Source of the DNA: a virus
Reading direction: 5' to 3' (one strand)
IMG/VR virus record: IMGVR_UViG_3300027985_000435
Location: 1 to 32,288 of that record
DNA: 32,288 nucleotides
Shown: in pieces, positions 17,333 through 24,595 of the stretch
Layout: every line of letters starts with the position of its first letter
Numbering within the stretch: position 1 is the stretch's first letter
The notes under the pieces: model-generated
What the model was told of the DNA's origin: nothing
Database searches by the model: none
Seen by the model: only the letters and a program-made list of their open reading frames with translations
Position numbers and translations under genes: made by a program

Positions 17333-18565
17333 TTAATCCCATCCGAATAAGTCCGTGTTACTAAATGTTGTTTCAACGTTTTCGTCAATTCCTAAGTTCA
17401 TATTAAGAATTCCAAAAATGTTATCTAATTTTTGACGAAGAATAATTTTACCCATTTCAGTATTGTCAAATGGTAGATTTCTAAACCACTGAGGTAGTAC
17501 TTCCATATGAGTAGTTGGATAACTAATACTAGTCATTCTATATGGATTGGGCAATAGCTTACAAACAATAGTTTTATCACCATCAACAATTTCTGGTACA
17601 GTGATATCTTTCATAATATCTCGTAATGTGTTCCAGTTAATCGCTGCTAAGACGTGGCCTACACCACATTTACCAGTTTCATCATATTCTTCTGTTTTAT
17701 TTGATAAGTTTTTAACGGTTTTAGGTGATCCTTTAGTCCATGCTGGTTTATCACCAAATGTACGTTTAAATTCAAGTACCTTATCACGTAAATCTTTTTC
17801 TTTTGCGCCGCTAAGTAATGAAATAAACACATCTTCCAAAAATACTTGAATATATTTTGGAGTATCTGAGCGTTTAATTTCAACACCCATTGCTTTTAGT
17901 TTACCAGGTTTACCTTTAACATCTAAACGGAAACCGTCTTCCCAATATTTTAGAATTCCATAACGTTTCTTTTTGAGAAATAACCCGCGTGAACCAATCA
18001 TTTCCAAATCAGCATCAATAATTTTTGCATTTTCTGAAGTAACATTAAATGCTTCCATCATAAATGGCGGGAAAGATTTACCAACTTCTTGGCCGATAGT
18101 GTAATACAAGTCGATTATCTTATCTCTATCATTCCAATCAAAGTCAATACCAGCTTCAATAAAAGGTTTCTTTGCAGAAAAATAGACTGAGTCTGTATTA
18201 TGCAGAAGAATATCATTACCAAAGAAAAAATGATTATTACCTTTCATTGAAATGTCATATACTGGTTCCAAAGATTGTTCTAATTCTTCAATGCTAGTAA
18301 TTCTAACTTTCTTAGTTGGAGCTTTATCGACATCATCAATAAACAAAGTTGAATAGATTGTGTCTGATGCAGCTTTAATATATGCTTTTTCTGAAATTTC
18401 AGAAATTATCTCTTCACTAAGATGTGCAATACCATCAATTTGAAATTCATCATCGTTTTTATATACTCCCTCAATTAAAGGTGTATTATTATATGCGTTC
18501 AGTACCACATTTGTAATTTTATCAATATCCAATCGAGTAACATTATTGGTTATTTCTGGTTTCAT
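17333..18565 (-). CDS. 43: DNA polymerase B, C-terminal fragment with C-intein (gp43-like)
   Basis: This 410-residue product is the second half of a split polymerase. Residues 85-123 look like a normal C-intein (VYDISMKGNNHFFFGND, ending LLHN). Residue 124 (Thr) starts the extein TDSVYFSAKK, completing the catalytic YGDTDS motif. The thumb follows, with LFLKKKRYGILKYWEDGF and MGVEIKRSDTPKYIQVFL. The end, NTDLFGWD, corresponds to the T4 gp43 clamp-binding tail. Residues 1-84 (start MKPEITNNVTRLDIDK) belong neither to a standard C-intein nor to the extein that I can recognise. The ATG at 18565 has AAAGGAATTTTTAA upstream, inside the endonuclease reading frame. Confidence 0.93.
   Translation of the reverse strand: MKPEITNNVTRLDIDKITNVVLNAYNNTPLIEGVYKNDDEFQIDGIAHLSEEIISEISEKAYIKAASDTIYSTLFIDDVDKAPTKKVRITSIEELEQSLEPVYDISMKGNNHFFFGNDILLHNTDSVYFSAKKPFIEAGIDFDWNDRDKIIDLYYTIGQEVGKSFPPFMMEAFNVTSENAKIIDADLEMIGSRGLFLKKKRYGILKYWEDGFRLDVKGKPGKLKAMGVEIKRSDTPKYIQVFLEDVFISLLSGAKEKDLRDKVLEFKRTFGDKPAWTKGSPKTVKNLSNKTEEYDETGKCGVGHVLAAINWNTLRDIMKDITVPEIVDGDKTIVCKLLPNPYRMTSISYPTTHMEVLPQWFRNLPFDNTEMGKIILRQKLDNIFGILNMNLGIDENVETTFSNTDLFGWD
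18197..18565 (-). other. C-terminal half of the PolB split intein with N-terminal extension
   Basis: The last 39 residues carry block F (VYDISMKGNNHFFFGND) and block G (LLHN followed by Thr+1). The first 84 residues are an acidic, helix-prone extension containing DEFQIDGIAHLSEEII and ISEKAYIKAASDTIYSTLF. It may help the two halves find each other or be what remains of an inserted domain. Confidence 0.82.
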
Positions 18566-19523
18566 TTAAAAATTCCTTTACTTTTAAAATTACGTTCTCT
18601 TTACTCTCTAACCATTCAGTTTCCCATATGATTAGAGTTTCATAACCTTTATCTTTAGCGATATTACGTTTATTTCTATCAAGAGCTCACTTGTGTTTTG
18701 CTGTTATACCAATAACAGGATGTACATAGGTTTCCTGATATATAGCAGGATTCATATGCCAGTAATCTCTGTAAAATTCAATTAACTTAAATCTTTCAGG
18801 GATACCCATATCAAAAGGAGCATAGTATCTCTCGTCATTTATAGTAACATCTTGAATTACACCTAAATGCTTAATGCATTCATATAATTCAATTTCCATT
18901 TTTGATTTTTTAAAAAATTGAGCTTTCTGGTTATCAACAGCAAAACTAGGTCTTCTTTCAATAAAATTATTATACTTAGCAGTTCCTTCAATACTTCCAT
19001 ATTCAGAAACGAAATATTCTAATGTAGTCGTATAAGCCTGTCTTTTTACGTATTCATCCCATTTTTTAGCACCTTCCATATCTCCATGTCGTGCTATAAA
19101 ATTTGGTAGTGTAACAGCTCTTGATTTATTATATAAATCATATTCCTCTTTCGTCATACCAAATTTTTTGTTTTTGTATTCAAAACTATTAGTATCAGCT
19201 TGTACTTGTAAATAAGAGTCCCAACGCTTAGTTCCTTCAATTGACCCATATTTTAATATTGATTTTTCTTTACAATTTGAATACCCTAATGATATTATAT
19301 TTTTTATTCTGTCTAACCAATCACCATCAACATCATAATTAATAAAATCGTATAAATATCGAATTGGTTTCTTTCCGTACACAGTAGAATCTAATAAATC
19401 TTTTTTGTTAAAATATATTTCTAATTCGGTATTAGAATGTTCAGAAATCGTTTGAACATTTACATGTGTTGATTTCAATATAGATGTTTTAAATTGCTCG
19501 TATGTTTTAATTTTTGCTGGCAT
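18543..19523 (-). pseudogene. Vsr-like homing endonuclease interrupted by in-frame TGA, inside split polB
   Basis: The frame from the ATG at 19523 encodes 278 residues, meets TGA at 18687-18689, then stays open for 47 more codons to a TAA at 18543. Three DNA-binding-type repeats of form YG--EG--KW--Y---QA lie at 91-109, 145-163 and 175-193. The Vsr-like nuclease core follows: SKMEIELYE (first Glu), FDMGIP (Asp238) and LIEFYRDYWHMNP (His256). After the TGA the frame continues ALDRNKRNIAKDKGYETLII, the usual C-terminal strand. Aligned from HMNP without gaps, the TGA falls exactly on the Trp of the sibling at 2513-2863. Arg also replaces Gly in EF-G-YWH. It is probably a recent nonsense mutation; the extension overlaps the polymerase C-fragment start by 23 bases. 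Confidence 0.85.
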
Positions 19524-19527
19524 GTTT

Positions 19528-19577
19528 AATATCCTATTTTATATGGTGATACAGACTAGTATCACCTTTAGGATATT
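19528..19577 (-). promoter_or_regulatory. Hairpin sequestering the endonuclease ribosome-binding site
   Basis: On the minus strand AATATCCTA (19569-19577) pairs perfectly with TAGGATATT (19528-19536), which contains the SD AGGA of the endonuclease ATG at 19523. Nested inside is a perfect 8-bp stem GGTGATAC/GTATCACC (19559-19566 with 19545-19552). In readthrough mRNA from the polymerase the SD would be hidden. Confidence 0.75.
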
Positions 19578-19581
19578 TATT
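19574..19581 (-). promoter_or_regulatory. Putative late promoter inside the hairpin arm
   Basis: AATAAATA overlaps the TAA stop of the polymerase N-fragment. A start about six bases downstream (near 19568) would exclude the outer arm 19569-19577 and leave the endonuclease SD unpaired. Confidence 0.55.
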
Positions 19582-21955
19582 CAGAAACTACTAAAAATAC
19601 CTCTCTACCTGCTGAAATTGCACTTTTAAGTTCTGTTGGTGTACATCTTAAAAGATTACCATCAATCTCAGCCATAATACCATGATCTGCTGTTGTTACT
19701 ACACTCTTTCCATCATCAGTTTTAATTTCAAAGCGTGTATTGTTTTCGTGTTTCACGATACGAGCAGGAAATTCAAAATACGACTCATTAGTTACAGGAT
19801 TAAAAGTTTTAATTAATAATTCATTACCTTTATATGTAGGTACACTTACTTCAGGAGTATCCCATTCGCCAGAACAGTTAGATCTACTATAAAGTTCTTC
19901 AATGGTAATTTTACCTTGATTAGTATCAATTAATGTATCAGCAGTAACTGAATCACCATAAACTACTGCGCCACCATGATGAATATAAGTACCAGTTACA
20001 GTTTCATTAATTTTAGATGCTAAGTGTTTAGCCATACGTCTACCTGTTAATGTAGTACTTTGGCCTAGACGTTTATCATAGAACCTACAATGTAAATTCA
20101 ATAGTGCCCCATATAAGCTGTTAAGGCGGATTTTGAATAGATATTGAATCATGTCATAATAAATACAGCGATCGTATGCGTAATTTGCATCTTCTGCAAA
20201 CCATTTATCACTACGTTTAACTAATTTCATTTGTGGTTCATGTTCAGCAAACCATTCAAAACGAGTTACACCAGCATATTTCTTTTGCATCTCTTCTTCA
20301 GTGAAACCTTGTTCATTTTCTAGAGCTGCTTTTCCTGAAAGTTGCTTACAGTCACCAGATGCACGTTTATATAATTTACGTTCAGCGTACCACTTAGTTA
20401 AAACTCGAGGGATAATTCCCATTTTTGATTTATCAAACAATGTTCCATTAGCGCTAATAACAATATTAGATTGAGGATCAAAAATAGTTGCATTTAATTC
20501 TTTAGCAGTACATTCAAAAGATGTACCATCATCTAAATCAACAGTTAATATATCATCAGTTCCTTCAATAACCATTTGATATTCAACTGAACTATATAAT
20601 GGGTGCCAAGCTTCAGTATAATTAGGTTCAAATTTCTTAGATTTACTTTGTGCTCTCTGCTTATCTATTTCTTTTTGTAAGAATTCATTAGTATACGTCT
20701 GGCGAACTTGCCCTAAGATTGTTTCAGGTGACATATTTAAACAACGAATAGTACTAGGATACAGAGAGTTAAAGTCGGAACAACCAATTTCTTCATGTAA
20801 ACCAACCACAGGATCTTGAACCCATGCACCTGCTGCGCCATTATCATCACTGTGAACTTCACGTTTATCAAAAACAATTTCACCAGCACGGTGAATTTCA
20901 TTAATAATAGCTGAGTCAATCAAACCTACTGTTCCTAATGTCATTAAAATAGGAATACATTCAGAATGCGCTAATTGATTATGAGATTCAATATGGTTTT
21001 TCTTTTCGTCGATTAAAAATAAAAGATTAGTATCTTGTAACGAATAATCAATAAATCTACCAAATTCATTATGGTATAATTCATCTAAACTACCGATGTA
21101 TGGTACTTTAGTATCACCTGTAACTTTAGAAGCAATAGCATCTAAACTATAACTTGGTTCTTCTTGCATGGAATGTTTTTTATAAAGATCCATGTAATCC
21201 AAATGAATTCTACCAATAAGCTCGTATGTTTGTACTTCTTTTCCGTAGTTATCAACAATTTTTGGTTTTGGTAATTGGTTCCATAAACACATCCTTGTAA
21301 CTTCAGCATCGTTAAGAACTCGTTTAATACGATTTACAATATATGGTATATCAAACACCTCTGAGTTCCACCCGCTTAATACATCAGCATCGTCAATAAG
21401 CTCAAAGAATCGTCGAATCATATTAATTTCAGTGTCAAATAACTCAACTGTATATAACGTTTTGTCAAATGAATTACAAATACGTTCAGCTTCATCCCAA
21501 GACATATCATCAGGTGGCAGTACTAAACAATAGTGCTCTTTTGTATTCTTAAAAAATAAAGAAAATGCGGTAATTTTATTAAATGTATCGTGTACTGGCG
21601 CGTATCCTTTTTCTCTATGAAAGTCAACTTCAATATCAAAAAATACAGTATTTAAAGTAGGCGAACTTTCTTTATGATATGTCTTGTACAAAGTCTTTAA
21701 TAATACATTAACATCCGATTCAAATGTTCTAATATTACTTGATTTGCACATTTGTTGAAAGTCACGTAATTCTTTTGCGGAATTAAATTCATGTTTAACA
21801 CACATTTCACCAGTAATACTAGGTATTGTTCCGTTTTTTGATTCAGTATAAAACTCATATACTGGTTTTAAATCACGTAAAATTCGTTTTCCGTTAATAC
21901 GTTCTGAAACTCGTATAACATCGTGTCGTCTATCGTAAAATGCATCAACGTACAA
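19577..21955 (-). CDS. 43: DNA polymerase B, N-terminal fragment with N-intein (gp43-like)
   Basis: The first 668 residues are a T4-type family B polymerase. They show Exo I FFDIEVDF (105-112), Exo II SGWNSEVFDIPYIVNRI, Exo III YSLQDTNLLFL, motif A CSDFNSLYPSTIRC and motif B KIRLNSLYGALLN. The extein ends VVYGD, the first half of motif C. The N-intein begins with Ser669 (SVTADTLID) and runs 124 residues to the stop. The rest is in the ORF starting at 18565. The start codon is TTG: no ATG or GTG lies in the open stretch upstream, while AAGGAA sits 6-7 bases before the TTG. The preceding in-frame residues KKKEYH resemble the T4 gp43 start, so a slightly longer protein cannot be excluded. Confidence 0.93.
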   Translation of the reverse strand: MYVDAFYDRRHDVIRVSERINGKRILRDLKPVYEFYTESKNGTIPSITGEMCVKHEFNSAKELRDFQQMCKSSNIRTFESDVNVLLKTLYKTYHKESSPTLNTVFFDIEVDFHREKGYAPVHDTFNKITAFSLFFKNTKEHYCLVLPPDDMSWDEAERICNSFDKTLYTVELFDTEINMIRRFFELIDDADVLSGWNSEVFDIPYIVNRIKRVLNDAEVTRMCLWNQLPKPKIVDNYGKEVQTYELIGRIHLDYMDLYKKHSMQEEPSYSLDAIASKVTGDTKVPYIGSLDELYHNEFGRFIDYSLQDTNLLFLIDEKKNHIESHNQLAHSECIPILMTLGTVGLIDSAIINEIHRAGEIVFDKREVHSDDNGAAGAWVQDPVVGLHEEIGCSDFNSLYPSTIRCLNMSPETILGQVRQTYTNEFLQKEIDKQRAQSKSKKFEPNYTEAWHPLYSSVEYQMVIEGTDDILTVDLDDGTSFECTAKELNATIFDPQSNIVISANGTLFDKSKMGIIPRVLTKWYAERKLYKRASGDCKQLSGKAALENEQGFTEEEMQKKYAGVTRFEWFAEHEPQMKLVKRSDKWFAEDANYAYDRCIYYDMIQYLFKIRLNSLYGALLNLHCRFYDKRLGQSTTLTGRRMAKHLASKINETVTGTYIHHGGAVVYGDSVTADTLIDTNQGKITIEELYSRSNCSGEWDTPEVSVPTYKGNELLIKTFNPVTNESYFEFPARIVKHENNTRFEIKTDDGKSVVTTADHGIMAEIDGNLLRCTPTELKSAISAGREVFLVVSE
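19580..19951 (-). other. N-terminal half of the PolB split intein (124 residues)
   Basis: Ser1 is followed by VTADTLIDTNQGKITIEEL (block A), and block B reads VTTADHGIM with the usual T--H. The insertion point between YGD and TDS is the well-known PolB motif C intein site, where N-inteins starting SV-GD/ADT are common. The split lies at the canonical endonuclease position. Confidence 0.9.
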
Positions 21956-21987
21956 ATGATATTCCTTCTTTTTAAATTTTAGGCAAA

Positions 21988-22010
21988 GAAAAAGGCGCTT
22001 ATGCGCCTTT
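21988..22010 (-). terminator. Intrinsic terminator after the dsbA-like gene
   Basis: Stem AAAGGCGC/GCGCCTTT with loop TTAT is followed on the minus strand by TTTTTCTTT, separating the dsbA-like gene from polymerase. Confidence 0.9.
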
Positions 22011-22027
22011 TGCTAGTTATAACAATA

Positions 22028-22324
22028 TTACTCAGCTTCAGTGATATCGTAACCTAGTACTTCTAAAATTTCTTCAACAGCTTTTTGCTTACGTTGACGA
22101 TCTGCTAAGTTTTGCTTGAATAGGGTATTTGCTGCATCTCGAATTTCAGATGGTTTAATTTCAAGCTCATCCGCTACTTCACCAATTAACTCAGCCATTT
22201 GGTCACGAATGTCTTGCATATGAGTAAAACTCACTAAGCATGATTTAATTGCGTTGTTTAATTTTGCAATTTCATCTTTATTTAAGTTAGCGTCTTTAAT
22301 TGATTTGTATTCTGCTTTAGCCAT
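22028..22324 (-). CDS. dsbA: DsbA-like double-stranded DNA-binding protein
   Basis: The 98-residue protein is highly helical and charged: MAKAEYKSIKDANLNKDEIA, then IRDQMAELIGEVADELEIKP, and a final LFKQNLADRQRKQKAVEEIL segment. Length, the start MAK-E and the 'IRD--AELG--G/KP--------L----' pattern resemble T4 DsbA (89 residues), which binds DNA near late promoters and helps late transcription. Sequence similarity is modest, so this is a family guess. The leader AAGGAGTTTTAAATTATG is nearly the same as that of gp45, suggesting shared translational control. It lies directly upstream of polymerase, separated by a terminator. Confidence 0.68.
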   Translation of the reverse strand: MAKAEYKSIKDANLNKDEIAKLNNAIKSCLVSFTHMQDIRDQMAELIGEVADELEIKPSEIRDAANTLFKQNLADRQRKQKAVEEILEVLGYDITEAE

Positions 22325-22403
22325 AATTTAAAACTCCTTACGTTTATATGTTTTAAGGATAACATAAAATTTTTGATTGTATGAAGAAACAATAGAGACA
22401 AAA

Positions 22404-22425
22404 AAAGCGTTCTTACGAACGCTTT
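22404..22425 (-). terminator. Intrinsic terminator after the 40-codon ORF
   Basis: Stem AAAGCGTTC/GAACGCTTT with loop TTAC is followed on the minus strand by TTTTTTTGTC. The stop of the upstream small ORF lies at the edge of the stem. Confidence 0.9.
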
Positions 22426-22546
22426 ATAAAGTACTAATAAAATTCTGTAATTCGTCTATTATATCAAGAATCTCAGGATTTTTAGTTTTGTTATATTCTT
22501 CTTTTAATTCGTTTAATCTTTTAGAAAGCTGAGATATTAACTTCAT
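22424..22546 (-). CDS. Small helical protein (40 aa)
   Basis: This short ORF starts MKLISQLSKRLNELKEEY and ends LQNFISTL. It is a single predicted helix-turn-helix hairpin rich in Leu, Lys and Glu, with a possible short coiled coil. Its ATG overlaps the TGA of the preceding gene (ATGA), a classic coupling arrangement, and it ends directly in a terminator, so it is likely real. No function is recognised. Confidence 0.65.
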   Translation of the reverse strand: MKLISQLSKRLNELKEEYNKTKNPEILDIIDELQNFISTL

Positions 22547-23010
22547 TGTGCTGCTGCATTTTCAGCTTCTTTTTTCTTCTTATACTCGTCAACAATTTCG
22601 TAAACTTTATCGAAAATGTCAGCAATTTGAGCGCGTGAAATATGCACGTAGTTCATTTCTTCCATTAATTCGTGCCACTGAGCAAAATCAGTCATCATTA
22701 AGTGGAACAAATCAGGATCATCAGATTGTGCAATCTGTTCCTGAAAATATTTGTTTGCAGATTTATCTTTTTCGGATAAATTTGAAGATGCTGCTGCTTC
22801 TTGTGAACGAGCATATATCGCCACAGTAAATTGCTCAGGGGTTAAGATCTGCTCAAGATCAGGAGCTGCATTTTTTGGATCCCAACCAGTAAAAGTACCA
22901 GTTTTTGATTCAAAAACTTTCATTGTTGAAGTATCAACATCAAAAAGTTTTTTAGGAATGAAAAATTCATTAACAACTGTTTCTTCTTGAGTATTTTGAA
23001 CTTCTGACAT
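22543..23010 (-). CDS. Hypothetical phage protein (155 aa)
   Basis: The ATG at 23010 follows AAGGAAACAAAA; an earlier in-frame ATG at 23037 is less well placed. The protein begins MSEVQNTQEETVVNEFFIPK. It has a segment FTGWDPKNAAPDLEQILTPE, then helices with FHLMMTDFAQWHELMEEMNY and IFDKVYEIVDEYKKKKEAEN, ending in Ala/Gln. It is acidic and helical. I do not recognise it. In T4 the small late-transcription co-activator gp33 lies close to dsbA, but no gp33 motif or clamp-binding end is seen here. Confidence 0.72.
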   Translation of the reverse strand: MSEVQNTQEETVVNEFFIPKKLFDVDTSTMKVFESKTGTFTGWDPKNAAPDLEQILTPEQFTVAIYARSQEAAASSNLSEKDKSANKYFQEQIAQSDDPDLFHLMMTDFAQWHELMEEMNYVHISRAQIADIFDKVYEIVDEYKKKKEAENAAAQ

Positions 23011-23101
23011 TTTTGTTTCCTTAAAATGGATTAACAATTAATAATGGACATTGTGTAACGCACATTTTAAGTTTAACAAAAAATAAAAGAATAACTGAAC
23101 A

Positions 23102-23398
23102 TTAACCAGCTTTAAAATTTTGTAAAAAGCTATCAGCATTTTCAATAACTGACATTACATTGTTTTTAAATTGATTAAAATCACCTAAACTTTTAATACC
23201 ATAGTCAGCATAAACCGCTTGTTGATTTTTTGAAGAAACGTCTTTTGCTGACATTAATTCATTAAGCATTCCTTTAACTGCTGAACGTAAATCTTCTGGT
23301 GATTGAGCTTCGTTAAAACAAGCTTCAATTAAATCACCAGCTGGACCAGCAAAGATTTCTTCTAATTCTGGGTGGGTAAATAAATCTAATTGTTTCAT
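23102..23398 (-). CDS. Small hypothetical protein (98 aa)
   Basis: It starts MKQLDLFTHPELEEIFAGPA and is helical throughout (LIEACFNEAQSPEDLRSAVK; NQFKNNVMSVIENADSFLQ). The ATG overlaps the TGA of the upstream gene (ATGA), so the two are coupled. No family is recognised. The DLF near the N-terminus is not at a chain end, and I do not read it as a clamp motif. Confidence 0.7.
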   Translation of the reverse strand: MKQLDLFTHPELEEIFAGPAGDLIEACFNEAQSPEDLRSAVKGMLNELMSAKDVSSKNQQAVYADYGIKSLGDFNQFKNNVMSVIENADSFLQNFKAG

Positions 23399-24168
23399 AT
23401 TGTTAACTTTCCGTGTACTTTTAATGTTAATGGTCGATCTGCTGGAGTTAATGGCTTAGTTTGTTCAACTTGGATTTTTTTACTCCACTCATTTGCAATT
23501 TGATTTTGTTGAGTATTGCAGAAGTATTCATTGTATTTATCATACCCGTTAAAATTGATTTTACTTGAAGCGGTAGTACTGTAAGACATGTACCATCTCT
23601 TTACATACGGATCCCATAAAAACTTTTGATATTTTGTATTAAAGGTGCGTAATTCATCAACTATATTCTTTGGAATATGCCTAGTTGTATATAATTTTTC
23701 AAATGTAAACTTAGGGTATAATTCGGGATTGTACTTATACTTACCACCATTTTGGGATCTTCTGTAATTTTTATTATAATTAGCTATTTTATCTTGCTCT
23801 TCTTTTTCACGTTGAGCTTTAGCAATAGCAGCATCCTTTTTAAATTGCTCTTGTTGTTTGGAATATAACTCATCTTTTTGTCTTTGTGATTCTTCGTCTT
23901 TATTATTATAATACGAGATTAAAGATGCATTTCTTTCATCTGGTGTTGATCCAGAAATATTACCAAGAATGCTATTAATAGCATTTAAAGACATCTCTAA
24001 CGATTCAATTTCACGTTGTTGATAATATCTGTCAGTTTGCATTGATTTATTATATGCAGCATCTGAAGGGATTGGTTTTGCATGAGCAGCTTTTAAATTC
24101 CCCAAATCCTCTTCGTATTTTTTCTTCATCTGGAGAAGTTCATTTTCAGTATATCGAGTCATTGCCAT
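23395..24168 (-). CDS. Hypothetical coiled-coil protein (257 aa)
   Basis: The N-terminal 130 residues are charged and coiled-coil-like (ELLQMKKKYEEDLGNLKAAH; KDEESQRQKDELYSKQQEQF; AIAKAQREKEEQDKIANYNK). They are followed by a basic Tyr/Asn-rich linker (NYRRSQNGGKYKYNPELYP). A compact C-terminal domain has FLWDPYVKRWYMSYSTTASS and DKYNEYFCNTQQNQIANEW. No family is recognised. The SD AGGAG directly abuts a perfect 8-bp hairpin (24181-24202). The stop overlaps the next start. Confidence 0.72.
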   Translation of the reverse strand: MAMTRYTENELLQMKKKYEEDLGNLKAAHAKPIPSDAAYNKSMQTDRYYQQREIESLEMSLNAINSILGNISGSTPDERNASLISYYNNKDEESQRQKDELYSKQQEQFKKDAAIAKAQREKEEQDKIANYNKNYRRSQNGGKYKYNPELYPKFTFEKLYTTRHIPKNIVDELRTFNTKYQKFLWDPYVKRWYMSYSTTASSKINFNGYDKYNEYFCNTQQNQIANEWSKKIQVEQTKPLTPADRPLTLKVHGKLTI

Positions 24169-24180
24169 GTTATTACTCCT

Positions 24181-24202
24181 GTGCTATATTAAAGTATAGC
24201 AC
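24181..24202 (-). promoter_or_regulatory. Hairpin abutting the ribosome-binding site
   Basis: GTGCTATA and TATAGCAC form a perfect 8-bp stem with a six-base loop. On the minus strand it ends exactly where the SD AGGAG begins. In the plus direction it is followed by T6 and could act as a terminator, but no plus-strand gene precedes it. Confidence 0.55.
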
Positions 24203-24234
24203 ATTTTTTGTTGATGATTATAGCTGTATTTACT

Positions 24235-24303
24235 TTATTCGTTCTTCCAAATATAACGAGCGTTACCACAATCATAAATTTTATAAAACCCTCTAGATTC
24301 CAT
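24235..24303 (-). CDS. 22-residue ORF
   Basis: ATG overlaps the TGA of the preceding small ORF (TGATG) and encodes MESRGFYKIYDCGNARYIWK plus two residues. It is rich in Tyr and basic residues with a single Cys. The coupling and the otherwise empty stretch support it weakly. No function is known. Confidence 0.35.
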   Translation of the reverse strand: MESRGFYKIYDCGNARYIWKNE

Positions 24304-24482
24304 CAAAGATATACTTTTTCAATATTAATATCATTTTGCGGATCTTTTGTTGTTGTAAAATCTTTATAGTACTGTATAAATTCAGGAGCTAGTTGGGATA
24401 CTTTTAATCTTGAAACCATCCCACCAGGTTTGGTATCTTTAAGAAGTGATTGTACTTCTGTACATAATTCTTCAAATGTCAT
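24303..24482 (-). CDS. Small hypothetical protein (59 aa)
   Basis: It starts MTFEELCTEVQSLLKDTKPG and continues with VSRLKVSQLAPEFIQYYKDF, two probable helices, before TGA. There is no strong SD upstream, only AT-rich sequence with a TATAAT near 24509, so expression is uncertain. It lies between the gp23 terminator and the coiled-coil gene and is the main content of the 24203-24547 stretch. No family is recognised. Confidence 0.5.
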   Translation of the reverse strand: MTFEELCTEVQSLLKDTKPGGMVSRLKVSQLAPEFIQYYKDFTTTKDPQNDINIEKVYL

Positions 24483-24547
24483 AATAAATTAAAATTAGGA
24501 ATAATATATAATTATACTTATTGGAAAGTGAATGTTAGACAAAAAGA

Positions 24548-24570
24548 AAAACCCGCACTAGGCGGGTTTT
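24548..24570 (-). terminator. Intrinsic terminator after gp23
   Basis: Stem AAACCCGC/GCGGGTTT (loop ACTAG) is followed on the minus strand by TTTTCTTTTT, 26 bases past the capsid gene stop. Confidence 0.9.
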
Positions 24571-24595
24571 AGGAACTATAACAAGAAATTTGTTA

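Noticed and set aside
18687-18689. Genome-wide reading of TGA as Trp (alternative code)
   Set aside because: TGA ends several other genes in tight ATGA overlaps (828, 22543, 23395) and inside a terminator stem (10063), and those extensions make no sense. Only this gene has a TGA at a Trp position.
22543-23010. gp33 late-transcription co-activator
   Set aside because: Its position near dsbA is suggestive, but the C-terminus lacks a clamp-binding motif and no gp33-like segment is seen.
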